A stretch of 64,000 bases of DNA from Klebsiella planticola ATCC 33531 (GCF_000735435.1 NZ_JMPP01000012.1:1-64000); one strand, 5' to 3'; shown: positions 12,496 through 23,193, numbered from the stretch's first letter. The notes: generated by a model not told the origin, from the letters alone. A program made the numbers and translations.

Positions 12496-13044
12496 TTACG
12501 GTTTATCACTCGATGCAGGGGAGGAATCGGAAGCTGTCACGGCAACTTTTTCTTTGGCGACCGGGAGCGGGTCAGGCTGCGTAGCCGGCTGCTCTGGCAC
12601 AACGCTCTCTTCTGCGGCTGGAGCGTGAACGGGCGCGCTGGCCTGATGTTCAGCCGTCGCCGGCGTAATGTCCTGGCGCTGCGCTTCACTGCCCTTCACT
12701 ATCGGGTTATGAATCGTGTTCGCTTCGTCGCTCGCTTTCTCAGGATCGTGGGCGGTATAAGAACGTTTCATAGATTCAGCGGCTTCACGCAGCTCATCCA
12801 TTGACGCTTTCAGCTCCGGCGTCAGGTTATCCAGGCTCGCCTTTTCCACTTTCTTCAGGCTTTCCTGGAACTCCTGCAGTTTTAGTTCCTGAGTGATCTC
12901 ATTTTGTACGGTAGCCGCCAGCGATCGTAGCGTACGAATCCAGCTGGCCACCGTTTTTACCGCTACAGGCAATCGCTGTGGCCCCAGGACAATGAGGCCA
13001 ATGACGAACACCAGCAGTAGTTCACTAAAACCGATATCGAACAC
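12496..13044 (-). CDS. tatB: Sec-independent protein translocase TatB
   Basis: The Tat receptor partner of TatC. It has 182 residues, somewhat longer than the E. coli protein (171). The N-terminal membrane helix [22 protein letters not shown] carries the conserved Glu8 and Gly-Pro hinge, and an amphipathic helix follows. The long C-terminal tail is rich in Ala, Pro, Glu and Val and poorly conserved. It starts 3 nt after tatA. Confidence 0.97.
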   Translation of the reverse strand: MFDIGFSELLLVFVIGLIVLGPQRLPVAVKTVASWIRTLRSLAATVQNEITQELKLQEFQESLKKVEKASLDNLTPELKASMDELREAAESMKRSYTAHDPEKASDEANTIHNPIVKGSEAQRQDITPATAEHQASAPVHAPAAEESVVPEQPATQPDPLPVAKEKVAVTASDSSPASSDKP

Positions 13045-13047
13045 GAA

Positions 13048-13299
13048 TTACACCTGCTCTTTGTCGTGGCGTTTTGTCTCGTCTTTTTTCGCATCATCCG
13101 GCTTATCAGCGATCGATTTCGCCGTGAAATCTGCATCCGGAGCAGACTTTTCAGGTTTTTCATCATCGCTCATGGCTTTTTTAAAGCCTTTGATCGATGC
13201 CCCCAAATCTGACCCCAGCGAGCTCAACTTTTTCGTCCCGAAAAGCAGAACCACAATGACGACAACAATTAATAACTGCCAAATACTGATACCACCCAT
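13048..13299 (-). CDS. tatA: Sec-independent protein translocase TatA
   Basis: The pore-forming Tat component, recruited in many copies to the TatBC-substrate complex. It has 83 residues (E. coli 89). It begins with the membrane helix [20 protein letters not shown], then the FGTKKL hinge and the amphipathic helix [16 protein letters not shown], and ends in a charged tail. It is the first gene of tatABCD and lies 131 bp downstream of ubiB, so the tat promoter probably sits in 13300-13430. Confidence 0.97.
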   Translation of the reverse strand: MGGISIWQLLIVVVIVVLLFGTKKLSSLGSDLGASIKGFKKAMSDDEKPEKSAPDADFTAKSIADKPDDAKKDETKRHDKEQV

Positions 13300-13430
13300 A
13301 CACGTTCCTCTATGACAGATGATGAATGATTAGGACGCATTATACACGTCATCCCACAAGCCGCCTCTTTGTCAGGCCGCTCGCATGACTTCGCGCAAAA
13401 ACCAATGCGCTGTGATAAAGGCGCTTCCCA

Positions 13431-15071
13431 TCAGTGCGTTTTCCGCCAGCCAATCAGCCAGGACACCGCGCCAGCGGCCATCAGCCAGCCTGGCATCATG
13501 CCCCATTCCGGGCGGTGGATAAATAACAGCGTACCACTCAGTAACAGAACCGCGCCTATACCAAACAGATAACGGGACTGCCCCTGACGAACATGTCGCA
13601 CCTGGAAGTCGCGCACGATGGTATCCACGCTGGTCTGTAGCTGCTTACTCTGCTGCAAAGTCTGGTACACCAGCTCAGGTATCTCCGGCATTCTTTCGAT
13701 CCAGAACGGCGCTTTTTCTTTAAACGCACGCACCAGCGCCGGAATGCCGACCTGATCTTTAATCCACGACTCAAGGAAAGGTTTCGCCGTTTTCCACAAG
13801 TCTAACTGAGGATAGAGCTGGCGGCCTACCCCTTCTACGTAAAGTAATGTCTTCTGCAGCAGCACCAGCTGCGGCTGCACTTCCATATTGAAGCGCCGGG
13901 CGGTGTTAAACAGGTTCAGCAGCACATGACCAAACGAGATCTCAGCCAGCGGCTTCTCGAAGATCGGTTCGCAGACGGTGCGAATAGCAAACTCGAACTC
14001 TTCAACATTGGTATCCGCAGGAACCCAGCCTGAATCCACGTGCAGCTCGGCGACTTTACGGTAATCACGGTTGAAGAAGGCGATGAAGTTTTCCGCCAGG
14101 TAGCGCTTATCTTCTTTGTTCAGCGACCCCACGATACCGCAGTCGATCCCGATGTACTGGGGGTTCTCCGGATGGTCGTAGCTAACAAAAATATTACCCG
14201 GATGCATATCCGCGTGGAAGAAACTGTCGCGGAACACCTGGGTGAAAAAGACCTGCACGCCGCGTTCCGCCAGCAGCTTCATGTTCGTGCCCTGCGCCTC
14301 CAGCGCCTCCACATCGGAAACCGGAATCCCGTAAATCCGCTCCATCACCATCATGCCTTCGCTGCAGTAATCAGAGTAGACTTCCGGTACATAGAGCATC
14401 GGGCTGTCTTCAAAGTTGCGCCGCAGCTGAATGGCGTTGGCCGATTCACGTAGCAGGTTAAGTTCATCCAGCAGCGTTTTTTCGTATTCGCGCACCACTT
14501 CCTGCGGGCGCAGGCGGCGACCGTCGGGCAGTAAGCGCGGCACCCAGCGCGCGAGACGATAGATAAGTTTCATATCCGCTTTAATCACCGGCACGATGTC
14601 CGGGCGGATCACCTTGATAACGACCTCTTTGCCGTTTTCTTTCAGCCGTGCGGTATGGACCTGCGCAATAGAGGCCGATGCCAGCGGTTCAATCGAGAAA
14701 TCGTCAAACCAGGCCTCTACGGGAAGGCCGCCCATCGCCTGTTCGATCTGCTGTTTCGCCAGCCGACCATCGAAGGGCGCTACGCGATCCTGCAGCAGCG
14801 CGAGCTGATCGGCGATTTGCGGCGGGAACAGATCGCGGCGGGTAGAGAGCATCTGACCGAACTTGATCCACACCGGCCCCAGCTCCTGCAGCGCAAGGCG
14901 CAGACGTTCGCCGAGGGGTTGGTTTTTATGACGATTCGGCATCCAGAACAGCATCCGCCGCCCGATACGCAGCGGCAGCGTGATACGCATTTTGGGAATG
15001 AGCTCATCAAGCCCATAGCTCAAAAAGGTGCGGATAATAAGATACAGGCGCCGTAATTCTCCTGGCGTCAT
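13431..15071 (-). CDS. ubiB: Ubiquinone biosynthesis regulatory protein kinase UbiB
   Basis: An atypical ADCK-family kinase/ATPase required for ubiquinone synthesis, bound to the inner membrane. It has 546 residues as in E. coli. The KxGQ motif ([11 protein letters not shown]), the alanine-rich loop ASASIAQVH and FHADMHPGN are present, and two membrane segments lie at the C terminus (about 500-540). The ATG at 15071 overlaps the ubiJ stop (ATGA). An upstream in-frame ATG at 15182 would run deep into ubiJ and is not used. Confidence 0.97.
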   Translation of the reverse strand: MTPGELRRLYLIIRTFLSYGLDELIPKMRITLPLRIGRRMLFWMPNRHKNQPLGERLRLALQELGPVWIKFGQMLSTRRDLFPPQIADQLALLQDRVAPFDGRLAKQQIEQAMGGLPVEAWFDDFSIEPLASASIAQVHTARLKENGKEVVIKVIRPDIVPVIKADMKLIYRLARWVPRLLPDGRRLRPQEVVREYEKTLLDELNLLRESANAIQLRRNFEDSPMLYVPEVYSDYCSEGMMVMERIYGIPVSDVEALEAQGTNMKLLAERGVQVFFTQVFRDSFFHADMHPGNIFVSYDHPENPQYIGIDCGIVGSLNKEDKRYLAENFIAFFNRDYRKVAELHVDSGWVPADTNVEEFEFAIRTVCEPIFEKPLAEISFGHVLLNLFNTARRFNMEVQPQLVLLQKTLLYVEGVGRQLYPQLDLWKTAKPFLESWIKDQVGIPALVRAFKEKAPFWIERMPEIPELVYQTLQQSKQLQTSVDTIVRDFQVRHVRQGQSRYLFGIGAVLLLSGTLLFIHRPEWGMMPGWLMAAGAVSWLIGWRKTH

Positions 15072-15673
15072 TTGCCCTCCAGCGTTTCCAGCCGTTTTTC
15101 CAGTGCGGAAAGCGCGCGTTCCACAGCCGCGGTCTCTTCGCCAAACCAGGCCATTTCCAGCGGCCCCGGCGCCATACGCCACTCTTCGGTCAGCGCCTCA
15201 GCGACATAGCGCTGCTGACGCTGAACGCCGTGCAGCAGAAAGCGAGCTCCGGAGCGAAAGACCTTACTGACCCCTTCCGCAACGATATCGCCGGTGTAAG
15301 GCGCCAGCAGCTCAGCCGGATCGAATTCCGCCAGGTCACATAGCGCTACCGTGTTCTGCACCACCTGCAGATCGCCCTGCACTTCCAGGTCACCGCTGCG
15401 AATAAGCGCCGTGAGCTGTTGACGGTTGCGCAGCTGTGGCAGCACGCTGAGGCGGGTAATGACGGTACAGTCGGCATCGCCTTCCCAGGCCCCCAGCACA
15501 TCCACCTGACGCTCGCTGAAGACCAGCACAACTGGCGTCGACAGCTCCTTCAGCTCAACGCGCAGCACCTTCCCCAGCAGACGCTGGCGAGCAGGTTTTA
15601 ACGCTTTGTCGCGCCAGAGAAAGGTATTGAGGGCGGTTTCAATGCCAGCGGTAACCAGTGGTTTGAAAGGCAT
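15068..15673 (-). CDS. ubiJ: Ubiquinone biosynthesis accessory factor UbiJ
   Basis: An SCP2-domain lipid-binding protein that, with UbiK, organises the soluble Ubi complex. It has 201 residues as in E. coli (formerly YigP). The N-terminal SCP2 domain covers roughly 15-115, and a coiled-coil C terminus ends [18 protein letters not shown]. The ATG at 15673 ([10 protein letters not shown]) fits the family; an in-frame ATG at 15715 inside ubiE would add 14 unconserved residues. In E. coli the small RNA EsrE has been described in this region; I could not confirm it here. Confidence 0.95.
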   Translation of the reverse strand: MPFKPLVTAGIETALNTFLWRDKALKPARQRLLGKVLRVELKELSTPVVLVFSERQVDVLGAWEGDADCTVITRLSVLPQLRNRQQLTALIRSGDLEVQGDLQVVQNTVALCDLAEFDPAELLAPYTGDIVAEGVSKVFRSGARFLLHGVQRQQRYVAEALTEEWRMAPGPLEMAWFGEETAAVERALSALEKRLETLEGK

Positions 15674-15686
15674 GCGATCCCTCCTG

Positions 15687-16442
15687 TCAGAACTTATAAC
15701 CGCGGTGCAACGCAACGATACCAGCCGTCAGGTTGTAGTAGTCGACGTTTTCGAAACCGGCGTCCTGCATCATGGCTTTCAGGGTGTCCTGATTCGGGTG
15801 CATACGAATAGATTCCGCCAGGTAGCGATAGCTTTCACCGTCTTTGGCAACCAGCTCCCCTACGCGCGGCAGCACGTGGAAGGAGTAGGCATCATAGGCT
15901 TTGCTGAGCGGTTCAATAATCGGTTTCGAAAACTCGAGTACCAGCAGACGACCGCCCGGCTTCAGGACGCGATACATTGAACGCAGCGCTTTTTCTTTAT
16001 CGGTGACGTTACGCAGACCGAAGGAAATGGTGATGCAGTCAAACGTATTGTCGGCAAACGGCAGGGCTTCCGCGTTAGCCTGAACGTATTCAACGTTGCC
16101 GACGATACCGATGTTGCGCAGCTTTTCGCGGCCCATTTTCAGCATGGAGTCGTTGATATCCGCCAGCATGACGCGCCCCGTTTCACCCACAAGGCGAGAG
16201 AACTTCGCCGTCAGGTCGCCGGTGCCGCCGGCCAGGTCCAGAACGGTCTGTCCGCGGCGTACGCCGCTGCAGTCGATGGTGAAACGCTTCCACAAACGAT
16301 GAATACCGAACGACATCAGATCATTCATAACATCATATTTTGCGGCCACAGAATGGAATACATGTGCCACCATGTCCGCCTTCTGCTCTTTGGCTACGGT
16401 CTGAAAACCAAAGTGCGTCGTTTCTTGTGAATCCTCAACCAT
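15687..16442 (-). CDS. ubiE: Demethylmenaquinone/2-polyprenyl-benzoquinol methyltransferase UbiE
   Basis: A SAM-dependent C-methyltransferase shared by ubiquinone and menaquinone synthesis. It has 251 residues as in E. coli. SAM motif [13 protein letters not shown] is near 68-79, and the UbiE signatures HRLWKR and [23 protein letters not shown] are present. It is the first gene of ubiE-ubiJ-ubiB, with 13 nt to ubiJ. Confidence 0.98.
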   Translation of the reverse strand: MVEDSQETTHFGFQTVAKEQKADMVAHVFHSVAAKYDVMNDLMSFGIHRLWKRFTIDCSGVRRGQTVLDLAGGTGDLTAKFSRLVGETGRVMLADINDSMLKMGREKLRNIGIVGNVEYVQANAEALPFADNTFDCITISFGLRNVTDKEKALRSMYRVLKPGGRLLVLEFSKPIIEPLSKAYDAYSFHVLPRVGELVAKDGESYRYLAESIRMHPNQDTLKAMMQDAGFENVDYYNLTAGIVALHRGYKF

Positions 16443-16508
16443 CTCAATGCCTGCTTATCAAGAAAATGTTCGCCGAGTGTAACAGATTCAGCGCATTTCC
16501 CATACGGT

Positions 16509-17957
16509 TCAACGCGGCGTAGAGGGTTCACCGGACATCGCCTCATCGGCCCGATCGGCGATAAATTCGTTATCTTCCAGCGCGTTTTCGTCTTCTTCAG
16601 AACGATATTCGTCATCCTGAGCCGTTGCCTGATCGACTAAATCAGGATTAATCCCGCGCTTCACTTCAACACCAAGACCGCGGAACGCCTCTGCCTGCAC
16701 CAGCAGATTCCCGCGCCCGGAAGCGAGCTTTTTCATCGCCTGGCGATAGTTATCCTGGGCTTTATCCAGGCTCTGTCCGATGGCGGACATATCATCAACG
16801 AACAGGCGCATTTTGTCGTACAGACGACCTGCGCGTTCAGCGATTTTCTGCGCATTGCGGCTTTGATGTTCATAACGCCAGAGATTGGCAATCGTCCGCA
16901 GCGCCACCAGCAGCGTCGTCGGGCTGACCAGCATAATATTGTTCTTCAGCGCTTCGCTGATAAGTTCAGGCTGACGGTCGATAGCCAGCAGGAAAGCCGG
17001 CTCCACGGGAATAAACATCAGCACATAGTCGAGCGAGCGCAGGCCCGGCAGCTGTTGATAATCTTTACGCCCGAGCAGGCGAATATGGTTCCGCACCGAG
17101 GCGATATGCTCCTGCAGCGCCGCCTCGCGGGTGTAGTCATCTTCGGCATTAAAATAGCGCTCGTAGGCCACCAGCGTCATTTTGGCATCAATGACCACGT
17201 CTTTCCCCTGCGGCAGGCGGACGATCACATCGGGCTGCATGCGCGAACGCTCTTCTGTTTCGATGCTGACCTGGGTCTGGTATTCATACCCTTCGCGTAG
17301 CCCGGAAGCTTCCAGCACGCGGGTTAGCACCACCTCTCCCCAGTTACCCTGCGTTTTGTTATCCCCTTTCAACGCCCGGGTCAGGTTCAGCGCCTCCTGC
17401 GCCATCTGCGCGTTCAGCTGCTGCAGATTGCGGATCTCATGGGCCAACGTATGCCGCTCGCGCGCCTCCTGGCCAAAACTGTCCTGCACCTGGCGGCGGA
17501 AACCGTCCAGCTGTTCACGCAGCGGCGTTAGCAGGCCATGTAAACTCTGCCGGTTCTGCTCATCGACGCGCCGGTTGCTGTGTTCGAAAATGCGGTTAGC
17601 CAGGTTTTCAAACTGCTCGCTCAGACGCTGTTCGCTGTTCACCATCTGGCGGATTTTATCCTCGGCGTGTATCCGGGTAGATTCAAGGCGGGTGGTGACT
17701 TCGCGGAGATCGGCCTCCAGTGAGCTATTGATGTCACGCAGGCTGCGCAGTTCGTTATTCAGCAACTCGCATTCATCGCGCCAGTGGGCCTCTTGCACCA
17801 GCTGCTGGCGCGCAGCGCTGAGCTCGATATCCAGTTCACGGCGATCCTCGATAAGGTCGGCGCGAATTTGGTCAGCTTTGGCTTTGGTCGCCAGCCACCC
17901 TGCGACCAGCCCTACGGCCAGCGCCACGATGGCACTTATCACAATCGAGATATCCAC
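16509..17957 (-). CDS. rmuC: DNA recombination protein RmuC
   Basis: A protein that limits recombination at inverted repeats; it is predicted to be a nuclease on structural grounds. It has 482 residues (E. coli 475). A single N-terminal membrane helix (about 5-23) is followed by a long coiled coil (about 25-200). A conserved endonuclease-like core contains GNWGEVVLTRVLEASGL and VVIDAKMTLVAYERYF. The acidic C-terminal tail is poorly conserved. Confidence 0.96.
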   Translation of the reverse strand: MDISIVISAIVALAVGLVAGWLATKAKADQIRADLIEDRRELDIELSAARQQLVQEAHWRDECELLNNELRSLRDINSSLEADLREVTTRLESTRIHAEDKIRQMVNSEQRLSEQFENLANRIFEHSNRRVDEQNRQSLHGLLTPLREQLDGFRRQVQDSFGQEARERHTLAHEIRNLQQLNAQMAQEALNLTRALKGDNKTQGNWGEVVLTRVLEASGLREGYEYQTQVSIETEERSRMQPDVIVRLPQGKDVVIDAKMTLVAYERYFNAEDDYTREAALQEHIASVRNHIRLLGRKDYQQLPGLRSLDYVLMFIPVEPAFLLAIDRQPELISEALKNNIMLVSPTTLLVALRTIANLWRYEHQSRNAQKIAERAGRLYDKMRLFVDDMSAIGQSLDKAQDNYRQAMKKLASGRGNLLVQAEAFRGLGVEVKRGINPDLVDQATAQDDEYRSEEDENALEDNEFIADRADEAMSGEPSTPR

Positions 17958-18096
17958 AACGCCCCCTGCGGCAACAACTTACGGCACAAAAATAGAATTG
18001 TGCTGTACAAACGTCCAGTTTAAAAGAGATTTCCTGCGAGGCGCAGCGCAAAAAAGAAAGGCCGGAAGATCCGGCCCTGGGGTGAGAGGCGAGGAA

Positions 18097-18858
18097 TTAC
18101 AGCAGACGGCGAGCCGCTTCCACCACGATTTTTACCGCGTGGCTTTCGGTTTGCTTCATGGTTTCCGCGTTCGGAATTTCCTGCTGGGTACGGTTGACGA
18201 TAACCCCGGCGACCATCCCGGCACGCAGCCCCTGGCTGGCACACATGGTCAGCAGGGTCGCAGATTCCATCTCGTAGTTCATGACCCCCATGGACTGCCA
18301 CTCTTCCATAGAACCTTTAAAACGGCTGACCACGCGACCGGAGAAGGTGTCGTAGCGCTCCTGGCCCGGGTAGAAGGTGTCAGATGATGCGGTAACGCCG
18401 ATATGGGTGGTCGCACCGATCGATTTTGCCGCTTCAACCAACGCAGTGGTACAGGCAAAGTCAGCCACGGCCGGGTATTCCATCGGCGCAAAGTGCAGAC
18501 TCGCGCCATCGAGACGTACCGATGCGGTGGTGACCAGCACGTCGCCGACGTTAATGTGTGGCTGGATAGCCCCGGTGGTGCCGATACGCAGGAAGGTACG
18601 AATCCCCAGCTGCGCCAGTTCTTCAACGGCAATCGACGTTGACGGGCCGCCGATACCGGTAGAGCAGACAATGACCGACTTGCCATCCAGTTCGGCACGC
18701 CAGGAGGTAAATTCGCGGTGAGATGCCAGCTTGACCGGCTTATCCATCAGCGCGGCGATCTTTTCCACACGCTCCGGATCGCCAGGGACGATAGCCAGCG
18801 TAGCCCCTTGTAAATCGTTTTTGGTGAGGCCGAGATGAAAAACATCAGACTTAGACAT
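18097..18858 (-). CDS. udp: Uridine phosphorylase Udp
   Basis: Phosphorolyses uridine to uracil and ribose-1-phosphate in pyrimidine salvage; it is a cytoplasmic hexamer. It has 253 residues as in E. coli. The PNP/UDP family motifs [10 protein letters not shown] and [18 protein letters not shown] are present, along with [12 protein letters not shown], which binds the ribose. GAGGAG stands before the ATG at 18858. The upstream region carries a two-CRP-site layout (separate entry). Confidence 0.98.
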   Translation of the reverse strand: MSKSDVFHLGLTKNDLQGATLAIVPGDPERVEKIAALMDKPVKLASHREFTSWRAELDGKSVIVCSTGIGGPSTSIAVEELAQLGIRTFLRIGTTGAIQPHINVGDVLVTTASVRLDGASLHFAPMEYPAVADFACTTALVEAAKSIGATTHIGVTASSDTFYPGQERYDTFSGRVVSRFKGSMEEWQSMGVMNYEMESATLLTMCASQGLRAGMVAGVIVNRTQQEIPNAETMKQTESHAVKIVVEAARRLL

Positions 18859-18930
18859 AAAAAACTCCTCTGTGGGTCGAATTATCAGCAGAAGCAAAAC
18901 GGTACTTTACAGAAGCTACCCGCTAAATTT

Positions 18931-18998
18931 TGTGACAAAAATCACCATGAACAAAAAACATTGCAATGATTTTCCATCAAAAAGTGATAAACATCACA
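18931..18998 (-). promoter_or_regulatory. CRP-CytR control region of udp
   Basis: Two CRP-like sites lie upstream of udp: TGTGA-CAAAAA-TCACC (18931-18946) and AGTGA-TAAACA-TCACA (18983-18998). Their centres are 52 bp apart, the spacing I recall for E. coli udp (-41.5 and -93.5). A palindrome CATTGCAATG (18959-18968) between them could hold the CytR contact. A -10-like TAAAGT (18904-18909) fits a start near 18897. The activators may also affect divergent dlhH. Confidence 0.75.
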
Positions 18999-19124
18999 TT
19001 AACAAGTTATATTCATCGTGCCTGAACAAAAGATAGCCTGTTTCAGGCACTGTGCTTTGTTAACGTCCGGTCGATAGCGTCTATAGTTATCGATGCGCTA
19101 ATAAATAAGGGTACGGAGAATACC

Positions 19125-19937
19125 ATGACCACAACCAAGCAACCTGGCTTTGCGCCTGCAGCCACGCCGCACGCTTCTACCGCCGTTCATACCTCGGAGG
19201 AGAGCATCACCACAGGCGAAACGTCGATCCCCACTCAGGGAGAGAACATGCCGGCCTATCATGCTCGTCCGAAGAACGCCGATGGCCTGCTCCCGGTCGT
19301 TATCGTTGTTCAGGAAATTTTCGGCGTCCATGAACATATCCGCGACATTTGCCGCCGTCTGGCGCAGGAGGGGTATCTGGCTATCGCACCAGAGCTCTAC
19401 TTCCGTCAGGGCGATCCGAATGACTATACCGATATCCCTACCCTGTTCCAGGAGCTGGTCAGCAAAGTGCCGGATGCACAGGTGCTGGCGGACCTCGACC
19501 ATGTCGCCAGCTGGGCCGCACGTCACGGAGGCGATGCTCATCGTCTGCTGATCACCGGCTTCTGCTGGGGGGGACGCATTACCTGGCTTTATGCCGCCCA
19601 CAACCCGCAGTTGAAAGCCGCCGTCGCCTGGTACGGGAAGCTGGTCGGGCAGAAAACCCTCAACTCAGCGAAATATCCGGTGGATATCGCCGTTGATCTC
19701 AACGCGCCGGTGCTGGGGTTGTATGGCGGCAAAGACGCCAGCATTCCGCAGGATACGGTGGAAACCATGCGCCACGCGCTTCGCGCGGCCAACGCCAAAG
19801 CAGAGATCATCGTCTACCCGGAAGCCGATCACGCCTTTAACGCCGATTATCGCGCCAGCTATCATGAAGAGTCGGCCAAAGACGGCTGGCAGCGCATGCT
19901 GGCGTGGTTTGCACAGTATGGCGGGAAGCGCGCGTAA
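19125..19937 (+). CDS. dlhH: Dienelactone hydrolase family protein DlhH (YsgA)
   Basis: An alpha/beta hydrolase of the dienelactone hydrolase family; the natural substrate in E. coli is not established. It has 270 residues (E. coli 271). The nucleophile-elbow cysteine is in GFCWGGRITW (near 146), with the acid residue in LYGGKDASIP and the catalytic His in EADHAFNADY. ACGGAG precedes the ATG at 19125. It is divergent from udp and converges on the binding-protein-like gene, with 4 nt between stops. Confidence 0.95.
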   Translation: MTTTKQPGFAPAATPHASTAVHTSEESITTGETSIPTQGENMPAYHARPKNADGLLPVVIVVQEIFGVHEHIRDICRRLAQEGYLAIAPELYFRQGDPNDYTDIPTLFQELVSKVPDAQVLADLDHVASWAARHGGDAHRLLITGFCWGGRITWLYAAHNPQLKAAVAWYGKLVGQKTLNSAKYPVDIAVDLNAPVLGLYGGKDASIPQDTVETMRHALRAANAKAEIIVYPEADHAFNADYRASYHEESAKDGWQRMLAWFAQYGGKRA

Positions 19938-19941
19938 GCCG

Positions 19942-20631
19942 CTAGCGGTTGCCGATATGACGGTTAATCATATCGGCGATCGTGCCGTCATTCTTCCATG
20001 CCGCCAGGCAACCACAGACAAATTCATAGTGTTGTAGCCGGTTTCGTGGAACGCAAATCGCTTGCTGTATCTGACTAAAGCTATCAGGCAGCAGGCGAAA
20101 CTGGGGATATTCCCGCGCCACGCTGGCAAGCGGTTGACGGATCCCGGCAACCATCTCCCCTTCCCCGGCGATAAAAGCGCGGATCGCCTCCTGGGAGGTG
20201 GCGTATTGACGCATCGTGGCATGCTGTAACGTGCGAATCAGATACAGCTCATAGGCCGCCCCTTTCCCGACGTTAATCGTCACTCCCGGGCGATCCATCT
20301 CTTGTACGGAGTGAATATCTCTGTCGTTTCTGACCAGCGCTGAACTTTCAATCGTGACATAGGGCGGGGTGAAGCACAGTTTGTCTTCGCGAGCGGGATC
20401 AATCGCCAGGAAAGCAATATCCCACTGGTTCAGCAAAGCCGCATCAACCACTTTTCCGGCCGTCGGCCAGGTCACAAATCGCGCCTCGCAACCGTATTCA
20501 GCGGCCAGTTTTTTGGCTAACTCGGCGGTGATGCCACCCGGGGTATTATCCGGCAATAACGTGGCAAGAACCGGGTTCCCCAGATTAATAGCAAAACATA
20601 AAGACCGCTGCGGATCGTCAAGTCTGGTCAT
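19942..20631 (-). CDS. Transporter substrate-binding domain protein without a signal peptide
   Basis: About 229 residues from the ATG at 20631, starting MTRLDDPQRSLCFAINLG. The body looks like a bacterial extracellular solute-binding protein family 3 fold: NTPGGITAELAKKLAAEYGCEARF near the N terminus, then WDIAFLAIDPAREDKLCFTPPYVTIE, and a second lobe with INVGKGAAYELYLIRTL. No signal peptide or lipobox is visible, so a periplasmic location is doubtful. GGGGGAG precedes two adjacent ATGs (20634, 20631). I know no counterpart at this place in E. coli. No permease or ATPase gene is nearby. Ligand unknown. Confidence 0.75.
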   Translation of the reverse strand: MTRLDDPQRSLCFAINLGNPVLATLLPDNTPGGITAELAKKLAAEYGCEARFVTWPTAGKVVDAALLNQWDIAFLAIDPAREDKLCFTPPYVTIESSALVRNDRDIHSVQEMDRPGVTINVGKGAAYELYLIRTLQHATMRQYATSQEAIRAFIAGEGEMVAGIRQPLASVAREYPQFRLLPDSFSQIQQAICVPRNRLQHYEFVCGCLAAWKNDGTIADMINRHIGNR

Positions 20632-20730
20632 CATTCTCCCCCGGAAATGTCTGTACGTGCCCTGTGCAGCTAAGCGTAGCCCAGCCGCGAGAACTCCGCA
20701 GGTTGCACGGCGCATGGGCCAGCACGGAAG

Positions 20731-20767
20731 AAAAAAGAAAAAAGAGGAGGAGGTCTGGGCCTCCTCC
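20731..20767 (-). terminator. Rho-independent terminator of metE
   Basis: On the minus strand a GGAGGAGG/CCTCCTCC stem (20746-20753, 20760-20767) is followed by a T-rich tract (TCTTTTTTCTTTTTT), just past the metE stop at 20786. Confidence 0.85.
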
Positions 20768-20785
20768 GGGACGGGGGTAACGGAA

Positions 20786-23047
20786 TTAGGCCTGGCGCAG
20801 ATTCTGCGCGGCTTTCACCATGTTGGCCAGCGCAGCGCGGGTTTCCGGCCAGCCGCGGGTTTTCAGGCCACAGTCCGGGTTGACCCACAGACGCTCTGCC
20901 GGGATACGCTGCGCCGCTTTCGCCAGCAGCGCTTCAATCCATTCCACGCTCGGCACGTTCGGCGAGTGGATGTCATATACGCCCGGTCCGATTTCGTTCG
21001 GGTATTCGAACTCTTCAAACGACTCCAGCAGCTCCATGTCAGAACGCGAGGTTTCAATGGTGATCACGTCCGCATCCAGTGCGGCAATGGAATCCATGAT
21101 GTCGTTGAACTCGCAGTAACACATATGGGTGTGGATCTGGGTATCATCCCGCGCCACCGCGGCATTGATTCGGAAGGCTTCTACGCCCCACTGCAGGTAA
21201 GCATCCCAGTCGCTACGCTTAAGCGGCAGGCCTTCACGCAGCGCCGGCTCATCAATCTGGATAATGCCGATACCGGCCGCCTCCAGATCCGCCACTTCGT
21301 CACGCAGCGCCAGCGCAATCTGCTTAGCGATAGTTTCACGGCTGACATCTTCACGCGGGAAGGACCAGCACAGAATGGTCACCGGGCCGGTGAGCATACC
21401 TTTCACCGGTTTGTCGGTCAGCGACTGAGCGAATTTCGCCCACTCAACGGTGATCGCCTCCGGACGGCTGACGTCACCGATCACCACCGGCGGTTTCACG
21501 CAGCGGGAGCCGTAGCTCTGGACCCAGCCGTTCTGCGTGAAGATGAAGCCATCGAGGTGCTCGCCGAAGTACTCCACCATGTCGTTACGCTCGGCTTCGC
21601 CGTGAACCAGAACATCTAATCCTAAACGTTCCTGCTCAACAATCGCCTGCTTGATGTGCTCCGCAATACCGGTGCGATAGTGGTTCGCATCGAGATTGCC
21701 TTTTTTGAAGTCCAGACGCAGGCCACGGATCTCGGTAGTCTGTGGGAAAGAACCGATGGTCGTGGTCGGCCACGCCGGTAGATTGAAGCGCGTACGCTGT
21801 GCCCTGGCACGCTCAGCGTATGGGCTGTTGCGCTGGCTGTCCTGAGCGGTAATGGCCGCCAGACGTTTTTCCACCGCCGCATTATGTACGCGGGACGAGT
21901 GACGGCGAGCCTGAATCGGTGCGCTCCATTCAGCCAGTTTTGCGGTCTCGCCGCTGTTCAGCGCATCGCGCAGCAGCGCCAGCTCTTCACATTTTTGCAG
22001 GGCGAAGGCGAACCAGCTTTTCACTTCCGCGTCGAGACGGGTTTCCACGCTCAGATCGATCGGGCTGTGCAGCAGGGAGCAGGAAGAAGCGATCCACAGC
22101 GCACGCTGGCCGACGAGGTCTTTAATTTGCGCATATTTCTCGGTCAGATCGGCGCGCCAGACGTTGCGCCCGTTGATCAGGCCCGCAGAGAGCAGCCAGT
22201 CGGACGGCAGACGCTGATGCAGAGCAGCCACATCATCTTTACCGTGCACCAGGTCAACGTGCAGGCCCTGCACCGGCAGCGCGGTGATGGTGTCGAGGTT
22301 CGCGGCGATGCCTTCAAAGTAGGTGGTCAGCAGCAGCTTAAGCTGGCCCGCGAGCGCATCATATGCCGGTTTGAATGCATCCAGCCACGCCTGCGGCAGC
22401 TCCAGTACCAGCGCCGGCTCGTCAATCTGCACCCACTCGATGCCGCGTTTTGCCAGCTCTGCCAGCACCTGCTGGTAAACCGGCAGGATATCGTTCAGCA
22501 GGCTCAAACGGTCAAACTGTTGGCCTTTGACTTTGCCCAACCACAGATAAGTGACCGGCCCCAGCAGGACCGGTTTAACCTTATGGCCGAGCGCCAGCGC
22601 TTCATCCACTTCATCCAGCAGCTGGGTCCAGGTCAGTTTGAACTGCTGCCCTTTTACAAACTCCGGCACCATGTAGTGGTAGTTGGTGTTAAACCATTTG
22701 GTCATTTCTGCCGCTGCCGCCGGTTCGCCGGACGGCGCACGGCCGCGACCAATGCGGAACAAGGTATCGATATCAACCGAGCCATCTTTGTTCTGATGAC
22801 GAGCCGGCACGTTACCCAGTAGCAGGCTGGTGGTCAGAACATGGTCGTACCAGGCGAAATCACCCACCGGCAGCAGGTCAACGCCCGCCTGCTTCTGCTG
22901 CTCCCAGTGGCGGGCACGCAGCTCGCGGCCCACCGTCAGCAGTTCTTCGCGGGTCGAGTGACCCGCCCAGTAGCTCTCTTGCGCTTTTTTCAGCTCGCGA
23001 CGTAGGCCAACGCGAGGGAAACCGAGGGTGTGATTAATAATTGTCAT
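20786..23047 (-). CDS. metE: Cobalamin-independent methionine synthase MetE
   Basis: Transfers a methyl group from methyltetrahydropteroyl-triglutamate to homocysteine, the last step of methionine synthesis when B12 is absent. It has 753 residues as in E. coli. The C-terminal catalytic barrel shows the zinc ligands in [12 protein letters not shown] and [11 protein letters not shown], and the substrate motif [12 protein letters not shown] is near 435. The ATG at 23047 ([10 protein letters not shown]) is the family start; an in-frame ATG at 23104 lies in an ERIC-like repeat. It is divergent from its activator gene metR. Confidence 0.98.
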   Translation of the reverse strand: MTIINHTLGFPRVGLRRELKKAQESYWAGHSTREELLTVGRELRARHWEQQKQAGVDLLPVGDFAWYDHVLTTSLLLGNVPARHQNKDGSVDIDTLFRIGRGRAPSGEPAAAAEMTKWFNTNYHYMVPEFVKGQQFKLTWTQLLDEVDEALALGHKVKPVLLGPVTYLWLGKVKGQQFDRLSLLNDILPVYQQVLAELAKRGIEWVQIDEPALVLELPQAWLDAFKPAYDALAGQLKLLLTTYFEGIAANLDTITALPVQGLHVDLVHGKDDVAALHQRLPSDWLLSAGLINGRNVWRADLTEKYAQIKDLVGQRALWIASSCSLLHSPIDLSVETRLDAEVKSWFAFALQKCEELALLRDALNSGETAKLAEWSAPIQARRHSSRVHNAAVEKRLAAITAQDSQRNSPYAERARAQRTRFNLPAWPTTTIGSFPQTTEIRGLRLDFKKGNLDANHYRTGIAEHIKQAIVEQERLGLDVLVHGEAERNDMVEYFGEHLDGFIFTQNGWVQSYGSRCVKPPVVIGDVSRPEAITVEWAKFAQSLTDKPVKGMLTGPVTILCWSFPREDVSRETIAKQIALALRDEVADLEAAGIGIIQIDEPALREGLPLKRSDWDAYLQWGVEAFRINAAVARDDTQIHTHMCYCEFNDIMDSIAALDADVITIETSRSDMELLESFEEFEYPNEIGPGVYDIHSPNVPSVEWIEALLAKAAQRIPAERLWVNPDCGLKTRGWPETRAALANMVKAAQNLRQA

Positions 23048-23093
23048 TTTTAAGACCTCATAATTTTTTAATCCGAAGGATTTCGGATTCAGG

Positions 23094-23168
23094 GAAGGCG
23101 GCAAGCTTGATCATCCCCGGGTGCTTACTCATGTAAGTGACCGGGGTGAGCAAGCGCAGCCAACGCGC
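23094..23168. repeat. ERIC-like palindromic repeat in the metE leader
   Basis: An imperfect palindrome around GCTTAC-TCAT-GTAAGTGA. Its right part ATGTAAGTGACCGGGGTGAG closely matches the conserved ERIC arm, and it continues into CAAGCGCAGCCAACGC. It begins AAGGCGGCAAGC, as many enterobacterial ERIC copies do. It lies 47 bp upstream of the metE start codon and between metE and the Met operators, so it is probably transcribed as part of the metE 5' leader. Confidence 0.75.
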
Positions 23169-23193
23169 CATAAATTCGAAAGACACAGGATTT

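Noticed and set aside
17182-18387. A 401-codon plus-strand frame across rmuC and udp
   Set aside because: Serine/arginine-rich shadow of two conserved minus-strand genes.
21884-22822. A 312-codon plus-strand frame inside metE
   Set aside because: Antisense to the conserved MetE coding sequence; residue content typical of a shadow frame.
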